Shown here: piece after piece, positions 1 through 9,602 of the stretch
How the letters are laid out: every line of letters begins with the position of its first letter
How positions within the stretch are numbered: position 1 is the first letter of the stretch
NCBI GenBank assembly: GCA_963971225.1
Contig: OZ020268.1
Location: 117,007,510-117,071,509, forward strand
Length of the DNA stretch: 64,000 nucleotides
Source: Melieria omissa
Taxonomy: Eukaryota > Arthropoda > Insecta > Diptera > Ulidiidae
Direction: 5' to 3'
Made by a program: the position numbers and the translations under genes
Notes under the pieces: model-generated
The model's database searches: none
Told to the model about the DNA's origin: nothing
Seen by the model: the letters and a program-made list of their open reading frames with translations, nothing else

Positions 1-1
1 T

Positions 2-958
2 CTGATCCGTCCTCCAATCCTTCATCCACCTATAAATCCTAATGCCAATCCTGGTGGCCCACCACCACAACAAATGAACGAAATAGAGCTTAGAGCGCTC
101 ATTTCGCGAATAGCTCTTGAAACTTTTAATAGTCAGGGACCGCCAATCATTCAGGCTACGCTTAATCCGAATGCAAGCTTCTCGAATGCAACAGACCAAG
201 CAATAGACGAAAGACACCTCGCTGACTTGTCTGATTTAGATAAGGTACCGGATGTAGTCAAATGCCTCAGGGAATTCTCGGGGAAACAGGGAGAATTTAA
301 CTCATGGAGGAAGAGTGTCGACAGAATCCTTAGGATCTATGAGCCATTTAAAGGGACACCGAAATATTTCGGAATCCTAAACATTATTAGAAATAAGATC
401 GTGGGTCATGCGGACACAGCTTTGGAGTCTTATAACACTCCACTTGACTGGCAGGCAATTTCTAGATGCCTCACACTTCACTACGCCGATAAGCGTGATG
501 TGTCAACTCTCGAATACCAGATGACTTGCCTCGTTCAGGGTAGATCCACAATCCAGGAATTTTACCAGGCGGTGTATTCCCATCTTTCACTTATATTGAA
601 CAAGCTTGGAAGCTTAGATGTCGGTATGGAAGCCCTGAGTCTCCTTACACAAACTTATAGGGAGAAAGCCTTGGACACTTTTGTCCGAGGGTTGAACGGC
701 GACCTGTCTAGGTTGTTGGGTATGAGAGAGCCGGCGGATTTACCACAGGCTCTTCATTTGTGCCTGAAACTCGAAAATCAGAGGTTCCGCACCAACCACG
801 CGCAGGGTCAAAACAACCATCAACGGCAGTACCGAATGCCGCCGCCAATACCACAAATGCTTAATAGCCCGCAGAGGGATAGACAATTATACCCATTTTA
901 TCCACAACTAGCGCACATACCAAACCCGCAGAATCGCGTGTTTGCAAGGCTTCCTTAA
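2..958 (+). CDS. gag: Gag of an errantivirus/Ty3-gypsy-like LTR retrotransposon (5' end outside window)
   Basis: The frame is open from the first codon of the window. The first ATG, at 74, lies inside the frame, so the true start is probably upstream and the call is 5' partial. The protein has a proline/glutamine-rich N-terminus and then a helical core with LREFSGKQGEFNSWRKSVD near residues 66-84 of the ATG-started form, which resembles Gag of the gypsy/17.6/297 group of insect LTR elements. The C-terminus is Q/P/N-rich with no CCHC zinc knuckle. Gag would package element RNA. Downstream there is no protease, reverse transcriptase or integrase: the frame stops at 958, and Env C-terminal sequence in another frame follows at once. 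The copy is therefore a pol-deleted derivative that could move only with proteins from elsewhere. Family assignment is by pattern recognition. Confidence 0.7.
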   Translation: MIRPPILHPPINPNANPGGPPPQQMNEIELRALISRIALETFNSQGPPIIQATLNPNASFSNATDQAIDERHLADLSDLDKVPDVVKCLREFSGKQGEFNSWRKSVDRILRIYEPFKGTPKYFGILNIIRNKIVGHADTALESYNTPLDWQAISRCLTLHYADKRDVSTLEYQMTCLVQGRSTIQEFYQAVYSHLSLILNKLGSLDVGMEALSLLTQTYREKALDTFVRGLNGDLSRLLGMREPADLPQALHLCLKLENQRFRTNHAQGQNNHQRQYRMPPPIPQMLNSPQRDRQLYPFYPQLAHIPNPQNRVFARLP

Positions 959-1232
959 CTTACTTTCTCTGGAGCAGCTGAACCAGCTCCACCTCAATAA
1001 CACTAAAAAAATCAGCTCCCTAAGGTCGGCATCGACAATAAACACGTATCTCACTATTTCATCCTCAATGTTGTTCATCGTCTGTCTGATCATAATTAAA
1101 ATCTGCTCTAGAAGTAGCACAAAAGTGGTTCTCCAACCACTAAACCCGAATCCCATGCCGGTCGCGCACGTGCAAACGTCGGTAACAGCTAGACCATTGC
1201 ATCAAAAAATCAGCGACCTACCCTACTTTTAA
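942..1232 (+). pseudogene. C-terminal remnant of an Env-like membrane glycoprotein (transmembrane anchor)
   Basis: The frame at 942-1232 is +1 relative to gag and has no ATG at its beginning, so it is a joined fragment and not an independent gene. It holds a polar, leucine-rich stretch followed by a strongly hydrophobic segment (around SSMLFIVCLIIIKIC) and a short basic/polar tail. That is the layout of the membrane anchor and cytoplasmic tail of errantivirus Env proteins. The stop is 21 bases before the polypurine tract, as expected for the last gene of such an element. The gag-to-env junction lies near 940-955. Everything between them in a complete element (protease, RT, RNase H, integrase and most of env) is absent. 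Confidence 0.6.
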
Positions 1233-1253
1233 CGATTGGGGACAATCGTTTTT

Positions 1254-1264
1254 AAGGGGGGAGG
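1254..1264 (+). other. Polypurine tract (plus-strand primer) of the LTR element
   Basis: AAGGGGGGAGG lies immediately before the LTR start AGTTGAC. A purine run directly abutting the 3' LTR is the usual primer for plus-strand DNA synthesis in LTR retrotransposons. Confidence 0.7.
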
Positions 1265-1715
1265 AGTTGACGGACGGCACCAATATTTCCGGATGTTGAC
1301 ATTAACACTACAGTTAATGTCAACAACCATACAATGTTGCTGAGGAGCGCGGTTTTTCGGCTGTTGACACTAACTCTTCGGTTAATGTCAACAACCATAC
1401 AATGTTGCTGAGGAGCGCGTTTTTTCGGCTGTTGACACTAACTCTTCGGTTAATGTCAACAACCATACAATGTTGCTGAGGAACGCACTTTTTCCGGCTG
1501 TTGGCATTGGCACTTCGGTTAATGTCAACAGCCTTATAATTCTTTTCGGACAGAAACGCTGACAGGGCTGCAAGCATCGATTTCGCAATATCGATTACGC
1601 AGCGCTGTTCAGCGACGGGCTTGGGCTAGTTTGTAAGAAGTTTTTAGCTGGTAGAGTTAGTTTAAGTTGAGCTTTCACGAATAAAGTACGCGTTCCGATC
1701 AAGTCGGAACTAACT
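1265..1715 (+). repeat. 3' LTR of the errantivirus-like element (about 451 bp)
   Basis: It starts with AGTT just after the polypurine tract and ends with AACT at 1712-1715, a matching inverted terminal tetranucleotide. TATA at 1716-1719 is a possible 4-bp target duplication, but the partner copy would be outside the window. AATAAA at 1680-1685 is a plausible polyadenylation signal. The interior contains a palindromic minisatellite (separate entry). AGT-type LTR ends and TATA-like targets are known for the gypsy/errantivirus group. The exact 3' boundary is inferred. Confidence 0.65.
1295..1535 (+). repeat. 68-bp palindromic minisatellite within the LTR (about 3.5 units)
   Basis: GTTGAC-type unit starts fall at 1295, 1363, 1431 and 1500 (spacing 68, 68, 69). 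The first unit carries a perfect 12-bp inverted repeat: GTTGACATTAAC at 1295-1306 and GTTAATGTCAAC at 1313-1324, with a 6-base loop. Later units keep an imperfect hairpin with a CTCTTCG-type loop. Units 2 and 3 are nearly identical. Confidence 0.85.
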
Positions 1716-2690
1716 TATATCCTCGAGGGATGCGCCCAAAACGCACAAAATTCGCCGCCCCCACCTAACAAAGAACAACAACAACATGAACAACAGTACT
1801 GCGCCGTCTGTACTCTGCTTCGTTTTGGTGAGGTTATGTTTGGCAAACAGAAATGAAATGAAAACACGCTTTTATTTAATTGCCAACAGCGGCGCTTTTG
1901 CAAGTGGGCGTTGTGGGCGGCAGCGGAAAAGAAGAACAAGAATTTGGCCAAATTGTGAATGAGTGCGCCGAAAAAAAATTACACATATGTACGCAATATG
2001 CCCTCAGACGAATTTGCGCGCCTCACACATCGCCGCGCGCCCACACTCGCCGAACAGTGCAAAATTATTGCCAAATATTTACGCACGCGGCGCGTATTTG
2101 CTTAGCATTAACGAGCATGCGAACGTGTGTGCAGCGGCGATCCGGTTAGTGTGTGTGGGGCGCGGCAGCGGCAGCGGCAAGGCACGTTGCATAAATATTT
2201 ATTAATGTGCTGATTGGCGTGGCGGCCAATGTGCGAAATGTGTGCGCGAACAGCGTCAGCGGAGCGGCCGGACGTGCACTTCATAGAATGGCAATGATTA
2301 CAAAAACAAATAAAAACTGCCCATAGTTCATGTGTGATCGGCTATGAGCGAAATGTTGTTAATTTTTCTTCGTCTTATCGCATAATGGGCAATCAATCGT
2401 GAAGAGCAATTAATCCGATACAGCTGAGCTCAGAGAAAGTTTCATATTGTTGGAGTGTGAGGTTATGTTTGGGATGCATGAAAGAGAGAATAAATAAAAA
2501 AAATATTGCAGATTGGATTAGGTTCGAATGGTTTCTACGAATAATTAATTTGCACTTTTTTCAAAATGCCAACAATTTACTTCTCAGGAATTTGCTGTCT
2601 AATGATTAAAAAAGCAGAGTAGTCAGGCTGAAGTTGTCAAGGCAACGCCATAAACAGAAGTAATGATGTCAATCTAGGGATAAAGCAAAA
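1716..2690. other. No gene seen; GC-rich then AT-rich non-coding DNA
   Basis: From about 1730 to 2290 the sequence is GC-rich, with CGCG-containing motifs and a GCGGCAGCGGCAGCGGC run near 2160-2180. After 2290 it becomes AT-rich. Short open frames here carry no recognisable domain. Confidence 0.5.
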
Positions 2691-2699
2691 GATTACTTT

Positions 2700-3023
2700 T
2701 GTCAATGGGTGCAGTTACAGTCTCGGGAGGCAATCGAGTAGAAGCAATCTTTCTCGATCGACAAAAATTGTTCTCGTACCATTGGTTCTTCGTTATGATG
2801 CAGAAGCAAGGACACTGTCGCGTAATGACAAAGCGGCCGTTGAAGTGTTTGAGAGTTCTTCGGCCCTGTTCGTATATGAATCAACAACGAGCTGTATGAG
2901 TTGTTTAAATACATGGACATAGCTCAGTGAATCAACATCCAGGCAAAAAGGCATTCGACGCGGTGGGGTGGACGTTGATGGCGAAGAGGGAGAGCGTATC
3001 TCCGGTGGAAGGACCAAGTTCAG
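2700..3023 (+). mobile_element. RTE-like LINE relic: C-terminal part of a reverse transcriptase
   Basis: Across frameshifts the plus strand reads LRYDAEARTLSRNDKAAVEVF (2787-2850 region), then LYELFKYMDIAQ with an in-frame stop, then KAFDAV and finally RWKDQVQ near 3003-3023. This order (LSRNDKAAVEVFE, then ELYEL..DMDIAQRI, then R.RGRP..RWKDQVE) is what I know from the post-RT C-terminus of RTE-type LINEs in insects. The WLGHVVR segment between the last two blocks is missing. Stops and frame changes make it a dead fragment. It ends exactly where the minus-strand LINE tail begins, so that element probably inserted into it. Confidence 0.5.
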
Positions 3024-3140
3024 GTTTAAGATTGGGGTAACGGGAGTCGAGCACCACCTGTCCGAGATACTGCGTCCAGTGTTGAACTATTATGGTACGT
3101 CCCTTTATCTAACTGGAGGAGCTCGTATCCTCCAATGCTA

Positions 3141-3481
3141 GGTTAGGTTAGGTTAGGTTAAAAAGGGGAGTGTGCACTTTGCACTTCCACTCGGAGGCCC
3201 TCTTGGGTCCATTGTGATTCCCTTCATTTTTAAGATAAACCGGTACCTCTCCCTATCTGTTCGGTTCCCTGTAGATCCAGACAAGATCTTTTGGGAACCA
3301 TTTGGTCTTTGCGAGGAAGTTGTGTAGATCAGTAATCTGTCCATCCGCTATTTCCACAAGTTCATCGAAGAACCTCGCACCAAGGGTTTGGAGCCGTCGG
3401 TTCTGTAGTGATGGAAAGTGGCAAAGCAGGTGCTCGACCGATTCCACTGCCTCCTCGCCTCCACAGCTTCTGCATAAATCG
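3141..3481 (-). mobile_element. Second LINE 3' end (family B) inserted into family A, with 6-bp target duplication
   Basis: The minus strand begins with LCRSCGGEEAVESVEHLLCHF, a CX2C...HX3-4C zinc-like motif, then FFDELVEIADGQITDLHNFL and KTKWF. It ends in a short 3' UTR and a (TAACC)n tail, seen as GGTTA x4 at 3141-3160 on the plus strand. ATGCTA flanks it at 3135-3140 and 3482-3487, which fits a target-site duplication. Family A sequence resumes on both sides, as comparison with the copy at 60.4 kb shows. It is 341 bp long, a severely 5'-truncated insertion typical of target-primed reverse transcription. Confidence 0.75.
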
Positions 3482-3537
3482 ATGCTATCTAGAAACTCCT
3501 TTGTTTTCCTTGGATCAATTTCAGAGAGATCTTTCGT

Positions 3538-4011
3538 TTAAACTAGTTCACTCCCCAGTACCCGCTTTGGGGAGGGCAAGAGGGCGTGTATCAGGGCAGG
3601 GCATTCTGTTATAATGTGTACATAAATCTTCTCGTCTTCCATACAAAATCTGCATAATTTATTGTTCGTGATTCCCAGTTGCGTTCTATGCATATTTAGC
3701 AGACAGTGTCCGCTTAGGATCTCCGTCATGAATCTAAGAGCCGCTCTGCTTGCCTCCAAGAGGTAACTAGATTTCCTTACCGAGTAAACTGGAAAGAAAA
3801 GCTTGGAGCAGCGTTGTCTCATTGTGTTTGACCATTTGTGGTTTGCTCTATTTAGAAATTCCTGTTTTACAAAATGTCTGTAGTGAGTCTTGCTAACACT
3901 TATGATTGGTTTAGGTCCGTAGGGTCGTCTTGCCGCCCCCTCCTTTGCCAATCTGTCCGCCTCCTCATTACCATCGTGTCCACAGTGCGCCGGTACCCAG
4001 TGTATTATCAC
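3538..4011 (-). pseudogene. RNase H / zinc-motif C-terminal ORF of LINE family A
   Basis: This is the longest surviving open segment of family A, 157 codons from an internal ATG. It starts at the last RNase H block (VPAHCGHDGNEEADRLAK, residues 6-23), continues through a basic helical region and ILSGHCLLNMHRTQLGI, and then the CRFCMEDE...HIITEC motif. It ends after RVLGSELV at a TAG where the sister copy at 60.38 kb reads through (ELVQTKDLSEID), so the stop is a degenerative mutation. There is no independent promoter or start, and it is not a stand-alone gene. Confidence 0.65.
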
Positions 4012-4552
4012 TTGGTTGTCCTTAGCAAGGTCTTGAAGTAGATATCCTTCAAGGTCTGTGTCCCAGACCAGTTTAGAGTCAAATGTTGATTACAGCCTGA
4101 CTGTCAGACATTATGAAGATCCTCTTCCTTTTAAAGTTAAGTGCTAGTATTGTCCTGGCACATTCATTTATGGCATAGACCTCAGCCTGGAAGACTGTGG
4201 CCTTGTCCCCAAGACTGACTGCAAGCTGGGAGCTAGAGCTATAAATCCCTTCTCCTGTTCATTCTTCCACGTTAGACCCATCTGTGTACCATACAATATC
4301 ATCACACGTAAGACTGATTCTATTATCAGCCCAGTCCTTCCTGCGCGGTATGTACGTTTTGTACCTTCTTTTGAAGAGGTACTTCTGAGGCATCAGATCA
4401 AGGGCATACAAAAGCCTCCATATAGCCTCCTGTCCCTCAGCAGAGAAGTGCAGGATGCCCCTATCATCTCCTGGTGTGACCCATTGAGCCTAGAGATAAC
4501 TTTTGTGGAAGGCCGCAACCTGGTAACGAGTTGTTATGGCCACTTAGGTACG

Positions 4553-5265
4553 TTAAGGCAGGTTCTCACCTTGTGGATCCGAAAAAGTGCATTTTTTTTG
4601 AGAAAACGGTTAAAGATACAACGCTGAAAATTGTTTCTGGATATGAACACACATTTATTTAGAGAATACAATTTTTAAAATTGAATGAATCAAAAAAAGG
4701 GGGAGGGGGCGTCCATCAGTGGCGGCATGTCGGCGAGGAGGTGTCCCGCTACCGGAAGTGATTCCGTCAAAACCCGTGATCGGAAACACAAAAATCGAAC
4801 ACATTCTTAATGTGTACCGTATTACCTATTGAATGAACTATGATCATAAAAAAAAAATCGAAATTAAAAAAGTTATGAGGTTTTGAAAAAAAAATTACCA
4901 TTTTCGCATTTTTTTGTTCACTAATTATTTTTTTAAATAAACAATTTTCAATATTTTTGGCTGATCGTAGTTCGTTTATTAGAAAAAACCCTAAGGAACA
5001 TTTGGAAAAAATTTGGTGACGATTGGTTCATTCCAGCGCCTTCAATCACTTCCGTAAGGTCCGAAAATGTGGTTCTGAGAAAAACGCGTTTAAAGTTTAA
5101 AGCGCGCTTGGCCGGTGCTCTACACTGCTCTATGTAACGGCCTGTAACTTTTGTAATTTTTCAGATTTTGATCTGAAATTTCTGGAGCACATTTTTTAAA
5201 CATATATCTACACGATAAGGCAAAAAAAATGGTTTTTTTTTCCACAAGGTGAGAACCTGCCTTAA
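4553..5265. mobile_element. 713-bp non-autonomous element with 25-bp perfect terminal inverted repeats
   Basis: TTAAGGCAGGTTCTCACCTT and the next 5 bases (4553-4577) are repeated exactly in inverted orientation at 5241-5265. The interior is non-coding, with many A/T runs. GTACG sits directly outside both ends (4548-4552 and 5266-5270), suggesting a 5-bp target duplication. Alternatively the palindromic TTAA could be the duplicated target, as for piggyBac or Kolobok elements. I cannot assign a superfamily. Confidence 0.75.
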
Positions 5266-5381
5266 GTACGAGTAGTTAGGTAATTTTTAGAGCTGACCTA
5301 GCTGACTTCATTGACTAACAATTTGTATTCATAGTTTTATATTCTTATATTTTATTTTTATTACTATCGGTAAATAACAAC

Positions 5382-5610
5382 TAGTGTCCGACCGAATATT
5401 CGGTTTCGCCCAAATAAGTGGTTTCGGTTTCGGCCTCAAAATGCCCGAAAAAGCGACCCAAGACGAAATTTTGTGGAATATTTTCTACATTTGATTGTGT
5501 ACTAAATTATTTACTCTATGACTCGGTTGATCGGTTCCGGCTGAATATATATATTACAAAAAAACCGAAATTCGGTTTCGGCCCAAAAAAGTAGTATCGG
5601 TCAGACACTA
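5382..5610. mobile_element. hAT-like MITE (about 229 bp)
   Basis: The left end TAGTGTCCGACCGA (5382-5395) is matched in inverted form by TCGGTCAGACACTA (5597-5610) with one mismatch. The interior repeats CGGTTTCGGCC-type motifs and CCGAATATTCGG. TAGTGTCCGACCGAA-type ends resemble hAT MITEs. No clean 8-bp target duplication is visible, so the superfamily is tentative. Confidence 0.5.
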
Positions 5611-6165
5611 ATAAAAATTTATTTTATCAAAAATTTATTCAAAATATTTGACAAAGAGTCATGTGCACAGTGCTGCCACCCCAGAGGTCATGGGTTCGAT
5701 TTCCACCTGGTTTGGTGACGTTTATTAAATAATAACAAAAATATTGGTGACTTCATTTTGCCTTCGCATTCAACCGTCCACCATAACCTTTGACACAATC
5801 ATACATCATTCACCACACATTCCACATTGAATCACACATTCAACTCAAAAATATTTTGAAAATGACATGACAAATCTGCACCACAGCTGACCACAGTTGA
5901 AATGCAAAAATATTGCGCAATATTTCAAACTACAAATACAGATTTGTGAAGTGAAAAATCACTTAATTAAGTCACAATTCAGTTGACTCACAATTAACAA
6001 TTGCAGTTGCAATTGTGCAGATTTCAAGACAAATTCAAAATTGCTTATGGAAAATTTGACACTTCAATTTTTGACAAAAATCCCCACATGTAACAGCTGT
6101 GAAAAGTGCACATGACGCCTGCAATGGTCAGTGAAAACACACTAAAAATTGAAAATGACAGTTGG
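5611..6165. other. No gene seen; AT-rich with one Pol III B-box-like site
   Basis: GGGTTCGATTTCC at about 5692-5704 resembles a tRNA B box, but I see no A box or cloverleaf around it. The rest is AT-rich and rich in CACA/CATTCA words. Confidence 0.4.
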
Positions 6166-8660
6166 TGGACATGGTTCAAAATTGTTCAAACAGCAATGCA
6201 ATAAAAAAGTGAAATGGGAAAATCGAAAATCCGCAGTGCCAACAAGTCAAAACAGTCAAACAAACAAATAAATTATCGCGGCTGTGCACATGAGCAGTGG
6301 GTGGCGCGAGGGGGAAGGGAGGCATGGAGCGGACGTAAATCACACCTGAGGGCAGAGTTACGTCATGCGGCCAATCAGCGCGGCCGCTCACTGTGTGGCA
6401 GTGGCCAAACAAAGAAGCTGTCGCGTCGCGACGCCAACAGTCAGCAGTCAGCAGTCAGCGCCGAAAATGCCATGCAACAATAACAAAAGTGCGCGCGTCA
6501 TGCAATGGCAAAGCAGCGCATGCGCAGCCAATTGACGCTTCATTTGGTGCAGGCGCCAGATCTGTGTAGATCTATGTTGCTGGCAGCTGGCTGCAGACAA
6601 GCGCTTTGCTTATGGATGCAAAGGGGGCTGCGGTGGGCAGAGGGGAGGGAGGGGAGGGGAGGAGGGAAGGGGAGGAAGGGGAGGGCTTCAATTGCAGTCA
6701 AATGGCGCGCATTGAAAAGCAATCGATGGCCGCGTTGAAATTGCATGAAATACGAAAATTTGTTGGGCATTTGCGACGCAACTTTAATTTTCAAAGGAAA
6801 CGACCTATTGATTGCTCTTGTTGTTGTTGGTTGTTGTTGTTGCAATTGCTGTTGTTGCATGCAGTTGTTGCATAGTGCACGATTTTCATGTAATTTCAAT
6901 GCGATTTGGCTGCCAGTGACGACGACCGACGATACGATTTCTTCCGTATGGTTTCAGTGTGTGTGTGTTTAGTTTGTGTGTGTTTGTGTTGTTGTTGTTT
7001 AATGGCATGAGGCAGGCAACAAACGTTGCGCACTTGCATGTTTCGATTGCCCTCCCCCGCAGCAACAATACCAACAACAACAATCACAGCAACTACAATC
7101 AGCACAAAATTGCTTGTTTGTTTTCTTAGAATATTTTTCCAGTGTAGCGTCGATTTTTTCTCGTACTTGAGTACTTGACTGTGTTTTGTTGCTGGTTAAA
7201 CTTTTGTCAAATTTGTTTTGAATTGGTTTTTGCAGCAACAAATAGCAACAACAACAACAAATAGTTGGCAACATAAAAATAAAACAACCACAACAAAAGA
7301 TCAACAGCACAAATTGTGGCAAAAAGTGCGCTTACAAGAATGGCGAATTGTTGCAACATGTTGTTGTTACCATTCTTGTTGTTGTTGCTGTTGTGTTGGT
7401 GTTCTTGCAGTCAGCGATCACAGATCATGATTTAAGATAGTCTCGTGTATATTTTAGATAAAATTTGCACTGTTGCATTTGTGTAAAAAAACTCAACAAA
7501 AAATTACAAAAAAACCAACCTGAAAAAAAGGCGAACGAGCGCGAACAAAAAAGGGAAAACAGTTAGGTGAGTCACGTATGAGAATTTCTGCGCAATTTAA
7601 TTGGATTGCATGGCGCATTCTTGGCGCAGTAAAGGTTGCACGCCAGTCTGTCCATTCGCCTGTCCGTCTGTCTGTCCGTGCGGCTTGTTGCGGCCTTGCT
7701 GCCACGTTGCCACGCTCGTCGTCGCGCAGCAGGCAATTTTCACAGCCCATAAGTGCGACCGTAAACGTTTACACAATTTATAGTGAAATTATTTTGCTAT
7801 CTGTCTGACGGCATTTGGCCGGCCATAAACTGTCGGGCCGACGCGGCGACGCTGCCGTGATTTTTAGCAATTTTCCATAATTCGTCACTTTTTCCACATG
7901 CGGCTGCCGTCGTGGCCGGCCAACCGACTCACCCATTGGGCCGTTTGCAGCTCATTCGCTGGCAATTTAAAAAGCCAAACAATTTGCTACCAACACAAAC
8001 AACCAACAACAACAACACGAACTATCAATCTTCATCTCTCGTGGCGTTTCCATTTTATTTCAAGCGCGCCTCATTGTTTTTTTGTTGTTCACTTTTCGCT
8101 GATTGCTCTTCTTAGCATTTATGCACCTACACGATTCGCTGGAATGTTGATACTATATCCCCGACTCGTAGTGGGAACGCTGCATGTAATGAAGACATTA
8201 ACTGCGATTTAAAAGTCTTTTGCGTTTTTTGCCATGTTTTCGTTTGGGATTTTTCATGTTTTTGCCGATTTGATTTTGTATTTTCCTATGTGTGATTTTG
8301 TTTTTGTGTTTTTTTGCATGCTTACCTAACTGCAGGCGGTCTGAGTGGGTGATCGGGCTTATTAAAATGTTAGTGTTTTTGTTATTGTTGTTGTTGTTAC
8401 TGTTTGCATGTGGAGATTTGTGCGCTTTATGCGGCAAATTGCACACTTTCACTTTGAAAACTGAGCGCTGCAGATACAATCGGCGAGATAACTGCGGCAA
8501 GTTGTATGTGGAATTGAAATGTTTTAACAGATCTGGGTGTGTTGTGTTGGAGCGGGTATGATTGTTGTTTGCGGTGCGCAGGGGTCTGTGAGAGCAGGTA
8601 GCGGACTCTGTGGCTAATAGCAACAAGTTTGAGTTGTAAACCTAATCCAAGCAATACTAA
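6166..8660. other. TE-poor non-coding island with CAA/TTG microsatellites
   Basis: GC content is mixed, with a purine-rich GGGGAGGGGAGGAGG run near 6640-6690 and many TTG/CAA triplet runs (6815-6860, 6985-7000, 7060-7110, 7240-7300, 7355-7400, 8000-8020, 8370-8400). Open frames exist but are low-complexity and have no domain. The composition resembles intronic or regulatory DNA of higher flies. No TE relic is recognised inside. Confidence 0.5.
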
Positions 8661-9013
8661 ACAATTTCTTGGAGCAGGTTAACAGTGCAACAAACAACTT
8701 CGCCGATCTCTGAAGTGTTTCTGGCCATTGAAAGGAGAGTACATTGAATTACAGAGTACGGAGAGAGTCATTGAATTTTTCTGGAATAATAGTTATACAT
8801 ATGGCCAAGATTATCCAAAAAGAAGACAAGGTATATGTTGCCCTTTAGTCAAACTTCTATCAGAGTACTTATTGAAGTCATTACTGGGCACTGTGCCAAT
8901 TAGAATTTGCTTATAAAATAACACTTTTCAATCAGCGATAACTGCAGGAGTTGCAATAACGAAGAGAAAACAGATCTCTAGATTTTAGGAACTAGATTCT
9001 TGTCTAGTTTCAG
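8661..9013. other. Nothing recognised
   Basis: Unremarkable AT-rich DNA between an island and a MITE. Confidence 0.4.
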
Positions 9014-9602
9014 TGATGCCAGATCAGGAGATTTCCTTCTAGATTTAGGAGATTCTTGGCCTTCTAGGAGATTTTCCAGAAGGACGAATTGCTTAGGAGA
9101 AAGTTTAGAAGATTTATATTTAATGTATGTGGGATTTTTCGGATCCTTAGTGGATTTTTGGGAGATTTTTGAATAACGAAGATGTATTGGGAACACTGGC
9201 AACAAAATATATTTTGGCAACTATTTTAATAGTCAAAGCATCCTATTGTGTTAAAATTTTTAAAGCTTACACAATTTAAGCTCGTTCTATCTCGTTCTCA
9301 CTTATTTCTGTTTTAATAAAATTCCGTCAAAAATGGCCTTTTTTATTTAATTCATTTGTTATATGTTTTGGGTTTGTTAAGTTTTTGTTGTTAAGCTGAA
9401 GATGAATAAAAAAATGCTGCATTAAAAAAAATTATATGCACATATTTTGTTTATGAGAAGTTTAAAATGACGATTTTAAAATGATGATTTTAAAACGACG
9501 CAAATAAAAACAATTTTAGGTAATTTTTTTTTTATTTTTGGGAGGAAATTTCAGTATTTTTTTTTAAGATTTTGGAGAAAGTCGTTTCAGGTATCTGGCA
9601 AC
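9014..9602 (+). mobile_element. MITE family with GTTGCCAGAT-type ends, copy 1 (uninterrupted)
   Basis: The left end reads TGCCAGATCAGGAGATTT (about 9017) and the right end ATCTGGCAAC (9593-9602), an inverted pair of about 10 bp. The body is non-coding, with repeated GGAGATTTT-type words. Its whole length aligns by eye, in inverted orientation, with 54924-55848: shared stretches include CAAAGCATCCTATT, AAGCTCGTTCTATCTCG and GAAGATGAATAAAAAAA. This copy lacks the nested MITE present in the other. Confidence 0.7.

Larger units (their letters stand above)
3024..4552 (-). mobile_element. 5'-truncated RNase H-bearing LINE (family A), minus strand, interrupted by a second LINE end
   Basis: On the minus strand the relic shows RNase H motifs in order: WYTDGS (about 4274-4291), AEVYAINEC, MSDSQA and WVPAHCGHDGNEEADRLAKEG (about 3936-4000). 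Next come ILSGHCLLN and a CRFCMEDEKIYVHIITEC zinc-like motif (CX2C...HX4C) near 3580-3660. In-frame stops (for example right after the YTDGS block) and a frameshift show it is dead. This order fits the C-terminus of I/LOA-type non-LTR retrotransposons, which carry RNase H. The 3' untranslated part (about 3024-3134) closely matches the LINE end at 60.45-60.55 kb (GTTCAACACTGGACGCAGT is shared), so both belong to one family. The interval 3141-3481 is a foreign insertion. Confidence 0.7.

Noticed and set aside
1320..1588. Minus-strand frames with repeated motif across the LTR
   Set aside because: They arise from the 68-bp minisatellite and have no support as genes.
3137..3164. GGTTA/TTAGG-like run as an insect telomere repeat
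   Set aside because: Only four units. They sit exactly at the 3' end of a LINE flanked by a target duplication, so this is a LINE tail; flies also lack TTAGG telomeres.
5650..5720. Possible tRNA gene (GGGTTCGATTTCC)
   Set aside because: Only a B-box-like word is present, with no A box, anticodon arm or acceptor stem that pairs.
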